This document shows, piece after piece, positions 8,146-16,373 of a stretch of 64,000 nt of DNA. A program made the translations under genes and the position numbers. The stretch spans positions 124,001 through 188,000 of the forward strand of contig JAJNPV010000050.1 in assembly GCA_021155195.1 (NCBI GenBank), in the 5' to 3' direction. The notes below the pieces were generated by a model. It did not search any database and had not been told where the DNA came from. It was given only the letters and a program-made list of their open reading frames with translations. The DNA comes from Ohtaekwangia sp. Lineage in GTDB: Bacteria > Bacteroidota > Bacteroidia > Cytophagales > Cyclobacteriaceae. Numbering within the stretch: the stretch's first letter is position 1; each line of letters begins with the position of its first letter.

Positions 8146-8577
8146 TTAGTTGGCTCTGGCACCTTCTGGTCGAAGGGCATGCATTCCATTGCTTTCGCCA
8201 ATCTTAATGTCTTTAATCACAGCACCCATCTTGCAACTACCATTGAAAATAGCACCAGGCTCAACCACTAATTTTCCTGTCAGGATATCGCCATGAATCT
8301 TTGCTGTGGCTTTCAATACCAACAACTCAGAGATTTCTAGTTTCCCCTTTACTTCCCCTTCAATATCTGCATTTTGAGCAATGATATTGCCTTCAATGTG
8401 GCTGGAGTGACCCAAAGCAATTTTTGATTTGGATTTAACACTTCCAATCACTTTGCCTTCAATACGAATGTTGCCGTAAGTTTCGATGTTACCTTCCAGC
8501 ACGGTGCCTTTTCCAATTACGTTACTGGAATTGCTAATCTCGTCTGCTACTCTTTTCTGTTCTTTTGATGTTAACAT
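8146..8577 (-). CDS. Bactofilin (polymer-forming cytoskeletal protein)
   Basis: A 143-residue bactofilin. The core (about residues 18-125) is a right-handed beta-helix with repeats such as GTVLEGNIETYGNIRIEGKV, and is flanked by short flexible ends. Bactofilins polymerise without nucleotide and place cell-wall enzymes. The gene follows the M23 peptidase after 10 bases, and such pairs are known to act together in cell shape (for example CcmA with Csd-type peptidases). Here the pair leads into the ATP synthase genes. Confidence 0.93.
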   Translation of the reverse strand: MLTSKEQKRVADEISNSSNVIGKGTVLEGNIETYGNIRIEGKVIGSVKSKSKIALGHSSHIEGNIIAQNADIEGEVKGKLEISELLVLKATAKIHGDILTGKLVVEPGAIFNGSCKMGAVIKDIKIGESNGMHALRPEGARAN

Positions 8578-8587
8578 GGCTTGTGGG

Positions 8588-9454
8588 TTAAAACGTTACA
8601 AAATCTTCCGGATTGAGCGAGCTGCCATTATACCACATTTCAAAATGTAAATGAGGCCCATCGGTCATCTCTCCACTGTTGCCAACTATAGAGATAATAT
8701 CACCGGCATTCACAAAACTACCAACTTTTTTTAACAATCCGGCATTGTGCTTATACACGGTAACCAGGTTGCCCCGGTGCTGCACAGCGATTACGTGCCC
8801 TGCATCCTGCGTCCACGAGGCCATTACCACCGTGCCATCGGCAACACATTTTACCGGTTCATTCGTTTTTGCTACTACATCAATTCCATAATGACCTTTC
8901 TTGATATCATAGTGATCGGAGACAAAGCCAGTAATAGGAGTAAAAAAAAACATCTCCTGCAACTCCCGATACTTTCCACTTGCTAGTGTGACTAATGAAA
9001 ATTCGCTGTTCTCAAATTCTTTTCTAAACAATGAATCCGAGGCGGCTAGGCCCATATTACCTACCGCTGTAACCGGTTTATTTTGGCCGGCTAATATTTC
9101 TGCCGGATCCGTAAATCCGCTGGAAGTATCCCCGCTAAGCACTCGCTGAAAGTTTTGAATGAACAGATCTTTTTGATTTACCTCAACGGCAAGCGAGTCA
9201 ACCTTTATGGCTAGCTCATACAATTTCTTGTTGGCTTCCATTTGTGCATACTTTGGGTCGAACCATTTTGCCAACAAAGTCTTTGATAAAAAAAGGCTAA
9301 ATGCAAAAAGTAATAAGAAAACTGAGGCAGAAATAACAAGCACCTTGGCATAGGTAAATCCCGTGCTGGATGTTTCCGCCAGATTCTCTTCGTTTCGAAT
9401 CACCACAAGGTATTTGGTGGTGAGGCGTTCGGATATGGTCTTTTTCGGTTTCAA
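8588..9454 (-). CDS. M23-family peptidoglycan endopeptidase
   Basis: A 288-residue membrane-anchored LytM-type metallopeptidase. A cytoplasmic N-terminus is followed by one membrane helix (about residues 37-58), a helical linker (about 65-105) and the M23 domain (about 172-285). The zinc ligands are present: His188 and Asp192 in HYGID, and His270 in HLH, with His268 as the catalytic partner. The enzyme should cut peptide cross-links in the wall, probably guided by the bactofilin encoded next to it. It is the first gene of the minus-strand unit and is divergent from porW. Confidence 0.93.
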   Translation of the reverse strand: MKPKKTISERLTTKYLVVIRNEENLAETSSTGFTYAKVLVISASVFLLLFAFSLFLSKTLLAKWFDPKYAQMEANKKLYELAIKVDSLAVEVNQKDLFIQNFQRVLSGDTSSGFTDPAEILAGQNKPVTAVGNMGLAASDSLFRKEFENSEFSLVTLASGKYRELQEMFFFTPITGFVSDHYDIKKGHYGIDVVAKTNEPVKCVADGTVVMASWTQDAGHVIAVQHRGNLVTVYKHNAGLLKKVGSFVNAGDIISIVGNSGEMTDGPHLHFEMWYNGSSLNPEDFVTF

Positions 9455-9468
9455 TTGGTTAATTTCAG

Positions 9469-9476
9469 CAAAATTA
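9469..9476 (-). promoter_or_regulatory. Possible -7 box for the M23-bactofilin-atp unit
   Basis: TAATTTTG on the minus strand fits TAnnTTTG and lies 15 bases before the M23 start. No TTTG is found at the expected -33 distance, so support is partial. Confidence 0.35.
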
Positions 9477-9514
9477 GAGATTCTGATTGATTATAATATT
9501 GAATATCTGTTTTT

Positions 9515-9522
9515 TACGTTTG
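9515..9522 (+). promoter_or_regulatory. Possible -7 box for porW
   Basis: TACGTTTG fits the TAnnTTTG consensus and lies 22 bases before the TTG start of porW. No well-spaced -33 TTTG is visible. Confidence 0.35.
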
Positions 9523-9544
9523 TAGATTAAAAACGGGATTTACC

Positions 9545-12124
9545 TTGTCCGCACGCACATCCATTCGTTTCATTCAGTTTGTTCTTGTAGCATACATCTT
9601 GTTGGGTTGCTCTGTTGAGCAGAATAACATTACCAGCAATGTCTTTCATAACGTAACTGCCCACTACAACGGCTATTATTATGCCCGTGAAAAAACTTTT
9701 GAAGTTGAAAAGACGATTTTGAAAAGTTTAGATGACGACCCCAACCAGATATTAAGACTGTTTCCAAGGTTAGATACCATCTTAGCAAAATCATACACAA
9801 AAGATACGGAAGAGATTATTAAGATGGCTTCGCTATCGATTCAACGTCATCCCAATAGCAAATGGGTATATGAAAATTATGTGTTGGTAGGCAAAGCTCG
9901 ATTGTATGCAGGTGACTATCCCAATGCAATCCAAACGTTTAAATATGTAAATACAAAAAGCCCGGATGCAAATACGCGCCACGAGGCGCTTGTCCAATTA
10001 CTGCGAACTTTTACCGAACAAAATGATTTCGATCGGGCAGAAGAAACCTTTCGTTTTCTGGAGAAGGAAAAGTTAAGCAGGGTAAATCAGAAAGAGCTTT
10101 ACCTGCAGATGGCTTACTACTATCAGGTACGCAACGATTATGATTACATGGTGCGCAACCTCACCAAGGCAGATTCGCTGTTGGGTAGAAAAGATCGTAA
10201 GGGAAGAATTTATTTTTTAGTTGGGCAGGTCTATCAAAAACTTGGCTTTGATTCAGAGGCCTATAATTATTACAGGAAGTGCATTGCTACAAACCCGGAA
10301 TATGAAATAGATTTTTATGCCCGATTAAATATGGCGCAAGTTGCCCGCCTTGACGACAAAAAAGATATCCGTCAATTGCGTGCACAGTTTGAAAAGATGT
10401 TGACCGATGCAAAAAATCAAGAGTTTAGAGATAAGATATACTATGAGTTGGGTGAATTTGACCGCAAGCGTGGCCGGTTAAATGATGCCATCGAAAGTTA
10501 TTCTCAATCAGCACATGCCGGCACCAACAAACGTATTCAGGGAAGTGCCTACTTGCGAATTGGTCAATTAAGTTTTGATTCATTAAAAAAATACAGCCAG
10601 GCAAAATTGTATTACGATAGCGCCATTGGTGCTTTACCTAAAGATTTTGAGAATTATGATTTCATAAAGAAGCGACAGGAAATACTTGGCGACTTCGCCA
10701 AATACACGGAAGCAATCACTTGGAACGATAGCTTGCTTTCGCTCTCTTCGTTTGATTCTATTACGTTACGAAATAGGCTCGATTCTGTAATGGCAAAACG
10801 GAAATTGGCAGCAGCGCCCACTGCCAAGAAAAAAAAGAGACGCAGCACAACCAGCAGCGGGGGTAGCAATCAAAATAGTTCTTTCTTCAATACAGAATCA
10901 AGCGGCACTGCCGATTGGTATTTTGGAAATCCCTCGGCAGTCTCATTAGGTCAATCTGAGTTTCAGCGCATTTGGGGTGCTATTCCTTTGGAAGATAATT
11001 GGCGAAGGTCAAACAAGTCAACTGTAATTAGTGATACGAATGCAGAAGTTGCCCAAGTAGAAGGAGAAGAAAAAGCTCCTTCCGGGGAAATTAAAAAAAC
11101 GGAAGCGGTTGATGAAGTTGGAAAACTCATTTCGCAAATTCCGCGTACCGATAAACAGCGAGCCGAAGCATTCGCAAAAATAGAAGAGGCTTATTTTAGG
11201 TTGGGTGACTTATTTTATTTTCAACTCAACGAAAAGGAAAATGCTTCACAGTCGTATACCAAATTATTAGATCGATTCCCGGGTTCGGAGTTTGAACCGG
11301 AAGTACTTTATAAGTTATACCTAATCTCTCGTGATAAAGATCCTTCTAAAGCAGAACGATATGCGGAGCTATTAAAGACTAATCATCCACAGTCAAATTT
11401 TACACGTATTCTTATCAATCCCGATTACTTGCGCGAGACAAGTGTAGCTGCCGAAAAACAAAAATTAATCTATAAAGAAGCCTATGCTTTTTATCAAGCC
11501 AACAATCTGAGACCCGCACAAGATCGAATCAGGCTTGCTATGCAAGAAGGAGAAACCGCCTTTACTCCGCAGTTGGAGTTATTAAAAATTCTTGTTGTTG
11601 GAAAAACTGAAGATGTTACCCGTTATCAGTTCGAATTGGGCGAGTTTATTAAAAAATATCCTGATGATGCGTTGAAGCCTTATGCTGAACAACTTCTTGC
11701 GGCTTCTAAAACATTAATTGCAAAACTTGAACGATCAAAAGGCATTCAGTTCATTAAGTCAATGGAAGGCGTTCACAGTTTTGTGGTTGTTTATACTACC
11801 GAAGATCGAATTACAAATCCGGTGTCAACTGCGTTAGAGAAGTTTAATGCCAGCCAATGGAAAGACTTGAAGTTAAACACCAGCAATATCATTCTCAATG
11901 AAGAAAAGACAATCACTATTGTTACCGATTTGCCAAATCTTGAATCAGCCCTCAGTTATTTCGACAAATTCCTCGCTCAGATTGCCAAGGACAAACCATT
12001 TTCAAACCATAAATTCTATAGCTTTGTAATAACAAAAGATAACTTTCAAATTTTCTACCGAACTAAGGCATTGGATGAGTACCTCACCTTCTTTGATCGA
12101 AACTATCAAAAACAAAATCAATAA
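9545..12124 (+). CDS. porW: PorW/SprE-type TPR lipoprotein (type IX secretion/gliding)
   Basis: An 859-residue lipoprotein with its lipobox ending at Cys22 (YILLGC). The region after it (SNVFHNVTAHYNGYYYAREK) is the typical start of the PorW/SprE family, which connects to the type IX secretion machinery and to gliding in Bacteroidota. Many tetratricopeptide-like helical repeats fill residues about 80-400 and 520-700. A low-complexity Lys/Ser/Asn linker lies near residues 415-440. The only in-frame start is TTG at 9545. The 3' end overlaps the penicillin-binding protein gene by 50 bases in another frame. Confidence 0.85.
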   Translation: MSARTSIRFIQFVLVAYILLGCSVEQNNITSNVFHNVTAHYNGYYYAREKTFEVEKTILKSLDDDPNQILRLFPRLDTILAKSYTKDTEEIIKMASLSIQRHPNSKWVYENYVLVGKARLYAGDYPNAIQTFKYVNTKSPDANTRHEALVQLLRTFTEQNDFDRAEETFRFLEKEKLSRVNQKELYLQMAYYYQVRNDYDYMVRNLTKADSLLGRKDRKGRIYFLVGQVYQKLGFDSEAYNYYRKCIATNPEYEIDFYARLNMAQVARLDDKKDIRQLRAQFEKMLTDAKNQEFRDKIYYELGEFDRKRGRLNDAIESYSQSAHAGTNKRIQGSAYLRIGQLSFDSLKKYSQAKLYYDSAIGALPKDFENYDFIKKRQEILGDFAKYTEAITWNDSLLSLSSFDSITLRNRLDSVMAKRKLAAAPTAKKKKRRSTTSSGGSNQNSSFFNTESSGTADWYFGNPSAVSLGQSEFQRIWGAIPLEDNWRRSNKSTVISDTNAEVAQVEGEEKAPSGEIKKTEAVDEVGKLISQIPRTDKQRAEAFAKIEEAYFRLGDLFYFQLNEKENASQSYTKLLDRFPGSEFEPEVLYKLYLISRDKDPSKAERYAELLKTNHPQSNFTRILINPDYLRETSVAAEKQKLIYKEAYAFYQANNLRPAQDRIRLAMQEGETAFTPQLELLKILVVGKTEDVTRYQFELGEFIKKYPDDALKPYAEQLLAASKTLIAKLERSKGIQFIKSMEGVHSFVVVYTTEDRITNPVSTALEKFNASQWKDLKLNTSNIILNEEKTITIVTDLPNLESALSYFDKFLAQIAKDKPFSNHKFYSFVITKDNFQIFYRTKALDEYLTFFDRNYQKQNQ

Positions 12125-14417
12125 ACTCCTCGGAATTGAAAAACCGTGGCTCGGTAAGGCGATCAAATATATTTGGATCGCTTTCTTTTGTTTCTTGTTG
12201 GGATTTCCCCTTTACATCTTTACGGTAAGCATTAATTTGTTTGGACTCTATGGCGAAATGCCAAGTCTTATTGAAGTAGAGAATCCTGAGAATGATCTTT
12301 CGTCTGAAATCATTGCCGCTGATGGGGTTTCTTTAGGAAGATACTATCGGGGATACAACCGAAGTCAGGTTCACTTTGAAGAGCTGTCAGAAGACTTAGT
12401 TAATACACTTATCATCTCTGAAGACCATCGCTTTTATAATCATTCAGGATTAGATGCCACAGCATTTTTAAGAGTATTCTATGGAATCATCACATTAAAT
12501 TCTCAGGGGGGTGGTAGTACCATTACGCAACAGTTAGCAAAGAACCTTTATACAATGAACCCTGATAAAAGTCTGGATGGGTTTCTTGCTAAATTGGGTA
12601 AGTACCCAAGACGCGTAATACAGAAAACAAAAGAATGGATTATCTCCATTCAGTTGGAAGAGAATTTTACAAAAGAGGAGATTATTGCCATGTACCTGAA
12701 TACGGCAACGTTCAGTAGCAATACGTTTGGTATAAAGGTAGCCTCAGAAACTTATTTCAATAAAGGACCTGATAGCCTTAATATTCAAGAGTCTGCTGTG
12801 TTGGTGGGCATGCTTCAAGCAGTTACATTATTTGATCCTAATCGCAACCCCGAAACTTCATTGCGCAAGCGTAATGAAATCCTATACAAGATTTACGATC
12901 ACAAATATAAAATTTCGACCCGCGAACAATATGATTCTATGCGGGCCTTGCCCATTGAATTGAAGTACAGTTTTCAAAATCAAAATGAAGGCCTTGCTAC
13001 TTACTTCCGTACCGTGCTGGGTAACTATATGTTACAGTATTGCAGAGCTAAAAATATTGATCTCTACAATTCAGGCCTAAAAATCTATACCACCATAGAT
13101 AGTCGCTTGCAAAAATATGCTGAGGAGGCTGTGACTGAAAAAATGGCTCCCCTTCAAAAACTATTTGAAGAAGAATGGAAAACAAGAAAGAAAAATCCGT
13201 GGATAGATGATGATGGCCGCGAGATAAAAGATTTTTTGGAGCGAAGAATTCGACAGACAGATGCCTACAAAGCCTATGTGGAAAAATATGGTGAAAAATC
13301 GGATTCTGTTAAAATCATGCTTAAGCTAAAAAAACAGATGACTGTGTTTACTTGGGAAGGCGAGCGCGATACACTATTCAGTAGTTACGATTCATTAGAA
13401 TACTACAAGCGATTTCTTCAAACGGGCTTTATGGCAATGGATCCATATACAGGATATATCAAAGCATGGGTGGGAGGTATTAATCACAAATACTTTAAAT
13501 ACGATCATGTTAAGCAAGGCACCCGGCAACCGGGTTCCACATTTAAGCCCTTTGTGTATGGATTGGCTATGGAGAATGGGTATTCTCCATGTCTGCTGAA
13601 AAAAGATATTTCTCCGCAGTTTTATATCCCAGGTCAACCGCCATGGTATCCGCCCAACTCAGATGGAAGTCGTGGAAAGGGAGGCCAAATGACAATTCGG
13701 CAAGCTATGGCACAATCGGTCAATTCGATTACAGGGCAAATCATGCAAGAATTAAAAGCCGAAAATGTAGTTGAGTTTGCGCATAGGGTGGGCATTGAAA
13801 GTAAATTGGATGCCGTTCCCTCTCTTTGTCTGGGCACCAGCGATGTTTCTTTATTTGAAATGGTGGGAGCCTACGGAACTTTTGTAAATGGCGGCATCAG
13901 TACGCAGCCTATTTTTCTTACTCGAATCGAAGATAAAAACGGAAACGTGATTGAAATCTTTAATCCTAAAACCCGTGAAGCCATCAATGAGCAAACCGCT
14001 TATAAAATGCTTTACATGTTGCGAGGTGGTGTGGAAGAAGAAGGAGGAACCTCATTGGGATTGAATAGGGAACTTCGCATTGATAATGAAATTGGAGGCA
14101 AGACGGGAACAACGAACAATGCTTCTGATGGTTGGTATATTGGTGTAACCCATGATTTAGTTGCAGGTGCCTGGACCGGAGGCGATGAGCGCGCCATTCA
14201 CTTTCCTTCCTGGTTATTTGGTCAGGGTGGACGAACCGCCCGACCTATTTGGGAAGCCTTTATGCTTAAAGCCTATGCCGATCCGCAAAGTGGAATTACT
14301 AAAGGTCAATTTAAGCGCCCATCCAGCGGACTGGATATGACTCTTGATTGTGCTCGACACACCGTGCAGGATTCTATTCAATTGATAGATGAAAAACCCT
14401 GGGATATCAACAATTAA
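12075..14417 (+). CDS. mrcA: Class A penicillin-binding protein 1A
   Basis: A 780-residue bifunctional murein synthase. One membrane helix lies at about residues 30-55. The glycosyltransferase domain (GT51) shows EDHRFYNHSGLD and GGGSTITQQLAKN. The transpeptidase domain has the active-site Ser488 in STFK (Lys491), the SVN motif near residue 548 and KTG at 676-678, so both activities look intact. Its ATG lies inside the end of porW, and no later start would keep the membrane helix, so the 50-base overlap is probably real and the two are co-transcribed. Confidence 0.95.
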   Translation: MSTSPSLIETIKNKINKLLGIEKPWLGKAIKYIWIAFFCFLLGFPLYIFTVSINLFGLYGEMPSLIEVENPENDLSSEIIAADGVSLGRYYRGYNRSQVHFEELSEDLVNTLIISEDHRFYNHSGLDATAFLRVFYGIITLNSQGGGSTITQQLAKNLYTMNPDKSLDGFLAKLGKYPRRVIQKTKEWIISIQLEENFTKEEIIAMYLNTATFSSNTFGIKVASETYFNKGPDSLNIQESAVLVGMLQAVTLFDPNRNPETSLRKRNEILYKIYDHKYKISTREQYDSMRALPIELKYSFQNQNEGLATYFRTVLGNYMLQYCRAKNIDLYNSGLKIYTTIDSRLQKYAEEAVTEKMAPLQKLFEEEWKTRKKNPWIDDDGREIKDFLERRIRQTDAYKAYVEKYGEKSDSVKIMLKLKKQMTVFTWEGERDTLFSSYDSLEYYKRFLQTGFMAMDPYTGYIKAWVGGINHKYFKYDHVKQGTRQPGSTFKPFVYGLAMENGYSPCLLKKDISPQFYIPGQPPWYPPNSDGSRGKGGQMTIRQAMAQSVNSITGQIMQELKAENVVEFAHRVGIESKLDAVPSLCLGTSDVSLFEMVGAYGTFVNGGISTQPIFLTRIEDKNGNVIEIFNPKTREAINEQTAYKMLYMLRGGVEEEGGTSLGLNRELRIDNEIGGKTGTTNNASDGWYIGVTHDLVAGAWTGGDERAIHFPSWLFGQGGRTARPIWEAFMLKAYADPQSGITKGQFKRPSSGLDMTLDCARHTVQDSIQLIDEKPWDINN

Positions 14418-14446
14418 TAATTTCGGTTGCGAATTTTAAAAGTACG

Positions 14447-14497
14447 AAGTACGAATTCATATCAACATTCGTCATTCCTCATTTGTAATTCGTACTT
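14447..14497. repeat. Inverted repeat AAGTACGAATT before uvrC
   Basis: AAGTACGAATT (14447-14457) is mirrored exactly by AATTCGTACTT (14487-14497), with a 29-base spacer. It follows the penicillin-binding protein gene but lacks a T-tract. It resembles the other short intergenic repeats in this window. Confidence 0.65.
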
Positions 14498-14525
14498 CTT
14501 AATAAGTCCTTCGTAATTTTACCAT

Positions 14526-16331
14526 GTGCAGCCCGACTTAAAAGATTTTGTTTTATCCCTTCCTGATTCGCCTGGCATATATCGGTACTACGATAAAGAA
14601 GGCAGTTTAATTTATGTAGGCAAAGCCAAAAGTTTGAAGAAGCGAGTGAGTAACTACTTCAACAAACAGTCGCAATACAATCGCAAAACGGAGAAATTAG
14701 TTTCTGAAATTAATAAGATCGAATTCACGCTGGCCAACACGGAGTTCGATGCGCTGCTGCTAGAGAATAATTTCATTAAGCAGTATCAACCCAAATACAA
14801 CATTCTTTTAAAGGATGATAAAACATTTCCTTACCTCGTCATTTTGAAAGAACGCTTTCCGCGAATTATTTATACCCGTAAATATCTGCCCAAGCAAGGC
14901 GAATACTTTGGCCCGTATACGAGTGTCGTATCAATGAAGAGTGTGTTGGAGTTGGTGCGCCAGTTATACTCCATTCGCACGTGCTCGCTTTTGCTTTCGC
15001 AGGAAAATATTGAAGAAAAAAAATTTAAGGTTTGCCTTGAATTTCATATCGGAAACTGCAAAGGTCCTTGCGAAGGTTTGCAAGATGAAGATTCTTACCT
15101 GGAGGAAATTGCTCAGGCTCGTAGTATTTTAAAAGGTGATTTAAGCGTGGTTGAAAATGAATTCACCAGAAGAATGAAAGCTGCTGCTGAAGCGATGGAA
15201 TTTGAAAAGGCGGCCATCTATAAACGCAAATTGGATCTGCTTGAAAAATTCCAGACAAAATCTTTGGTGGTTAATCGTAAGCTGAGTGAGATTGATGTTG
15301 TTACCATTACAAGCACTTCAACGAATGCCTATGTTAACTACATGCAGATACGGGAAGGCGCCATTATTCTATCAAAAAACCTGGAAGTAAAAAAGAAACT
15401 GGAAGAAGCTGATGATGAGATCTTAAGTCTGGTAGTACAGGAGTTGCGCACACTCTACAGAAGCAACAACCCCGAAGTGTATACCAATTTGCCTTTGCTG
15501 GTAAAGTCAGATGATTTTGAAAATGTAGTTCCTCAAATTGGCGACAAGAAAAAACTGATCGACCTGTCGCTCAAAAATGCATTGTATCAAAAGCGAGAAA
15601 AAGAAATCAACAAGGAAGAGCAAAAATCGAAGAAGAACAAAGTGCTGCATATCATGCAGACCGACTTGCGCTTAAATCAATATCCCAAAATTATTGAGTG
15701 CTTCGATAACTCCAACTTTCAAGGTACTTCACCTGTAGCTTCTATGGTTCGGTTTGTGGATGGCAAAGCTGATAAAAAAGGATATCGTCACTTTAATATA
15801 AAGACGGTTGTAGGTCCAGATGACTTTGCGTCCATGAAAGAAATTGTTGGCAGGCGTTACAAACGAATCATGGAAGAAGAGGGTGAATATCCACAGTTAA
15901 TTATTGTGGATGGTGGTAAAGGGCAACTAAGTAGTGCCTGCGAAGCCTTGCAGGAGCTTGGCCTTTACGGAAAAATTCCAATTGTTGGCATCGCAAAAAG
16001 ACTAGAAGAAATTTATTACCCGGAAGATCCACTCCCGCTGCTGATCAGTAAGAGGTCTCCGGCTTTGCTCCTTATTCAACGCATCCGCGATGAAGCACAC
16101 CGATTTGCCATCACGTTTCACAGACTCAAAAGAAGCAAGGTTTCATTCTCTACTGAGCTTGAAAGTATTCCCGGCATTGGTAAAAAAACAACCGACAAAC
16201 TTTTATCTCACTTCAAGTCTGTTAAGAAAATTAAAGAGGCGAGTGTAGAAGAACTTGTTGCATTAGTTGGAAAGAGTGCTGCGGAAAAAATAAAAACTTT
16301 AAGAGATGATGAAAAGTTGCTGGATACTTGA
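14526..16331 (+). CDS. uvrC: Excinuclease ABC subunit C
   Basis: A 601-residue nucleotide excision repair nuclease that makes both incisions around DNA lesions. The GIY-YIG domain begins at PDSPGIYRYYD...LIYVGKAKSLKKRV. A UVR (UvrB-binding) motif lies near residues 203-238, followed by the RNase H-like endonuclease domain (IECFDNSNFQGT, VDGGKGQLSSA) and a C-terminal helix-hairpin-helix (SIPGIGKKTTDKLLSHF). The start is a GTG at 14526; an overlapping ATG at 14524 is out of frame. The stop codon lies within an inverted repeat (16321-16361). Confidence 0.97.
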   Translation: MQPDLKDFVLSLPDSPGIYRYYDKEGSLIYVGKAKSLKKRVSNYFNKQSQYNRKTEKLVSEINKIEFTLANTEFDALLLENNFIKQYQPKYNILLKDDKTFPYLVILKERFPRIIYTRKYLPKQGEYFGPYTSVVSMKSVLELVRQLYSIRTCSLLLSQENIEEKKFKVCLEFHIGNCKGPCEGLQDEDSYLEEIAQARSILKGDLSVVENEFTRRMKAAAEAMEFEKAAIYKRKLDLLEKFQTKSLVVNRKLSEIDVVTITSTSTNAYVNYMQIREGAIILSKNLEVKKKLEEADDEILSLVVQELRTLYRSNNPEVYTNLPLLVKSDDFENVVPQIGDKKKLIDLSLKNALYQKREKEINKEEQKSKKNKVLHIMQTDLRLNQYPKIIECFDNSNFQGTSPVASMVRFVDGKADKKGYRHFNIKTVVGPDDFASMKEIVGRRYKRIMEEEGEYPQLIIVDGGKGQLSSACEALQELGLYGKIPIVGIAKRLEEIYYPEDPLPLLISKRSPALLLIQRIRDEAHRFAITFHRLKRSKVSFSTELESIPGIGKKTTDKLLSHFKSVKKIKEASVEELVALVGKSAAEKIKTLRDDEKLLDT

Positions 16332-16361
16332 CACTGAACCGAAGCAAGCATCAAGTATCCA
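16321..16361. repeat. Inverted repeat TGGATACTTGA at the uvrC end
   Basis: TGGATACTTGA (16321-16331) and TCAAGTATCCA (16351-16361) are exact inverse copies. The first arm contains the last codons and the stop of uvrC. A related copy lies at 59923-59975. It sits between convergent genes and could also fold as a shared transcript end, although no T-tract follows. Confidence 0.7.
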
Positions 16362-16373
16362 GAAACCAGCCAT

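Noticed and set aside
9545..12124. Type IX secretion cargo among window proteins
   Set aside because: PorW suggests the system exists, but none of the exported proteins I read ends in a clear type IX sorting domain.
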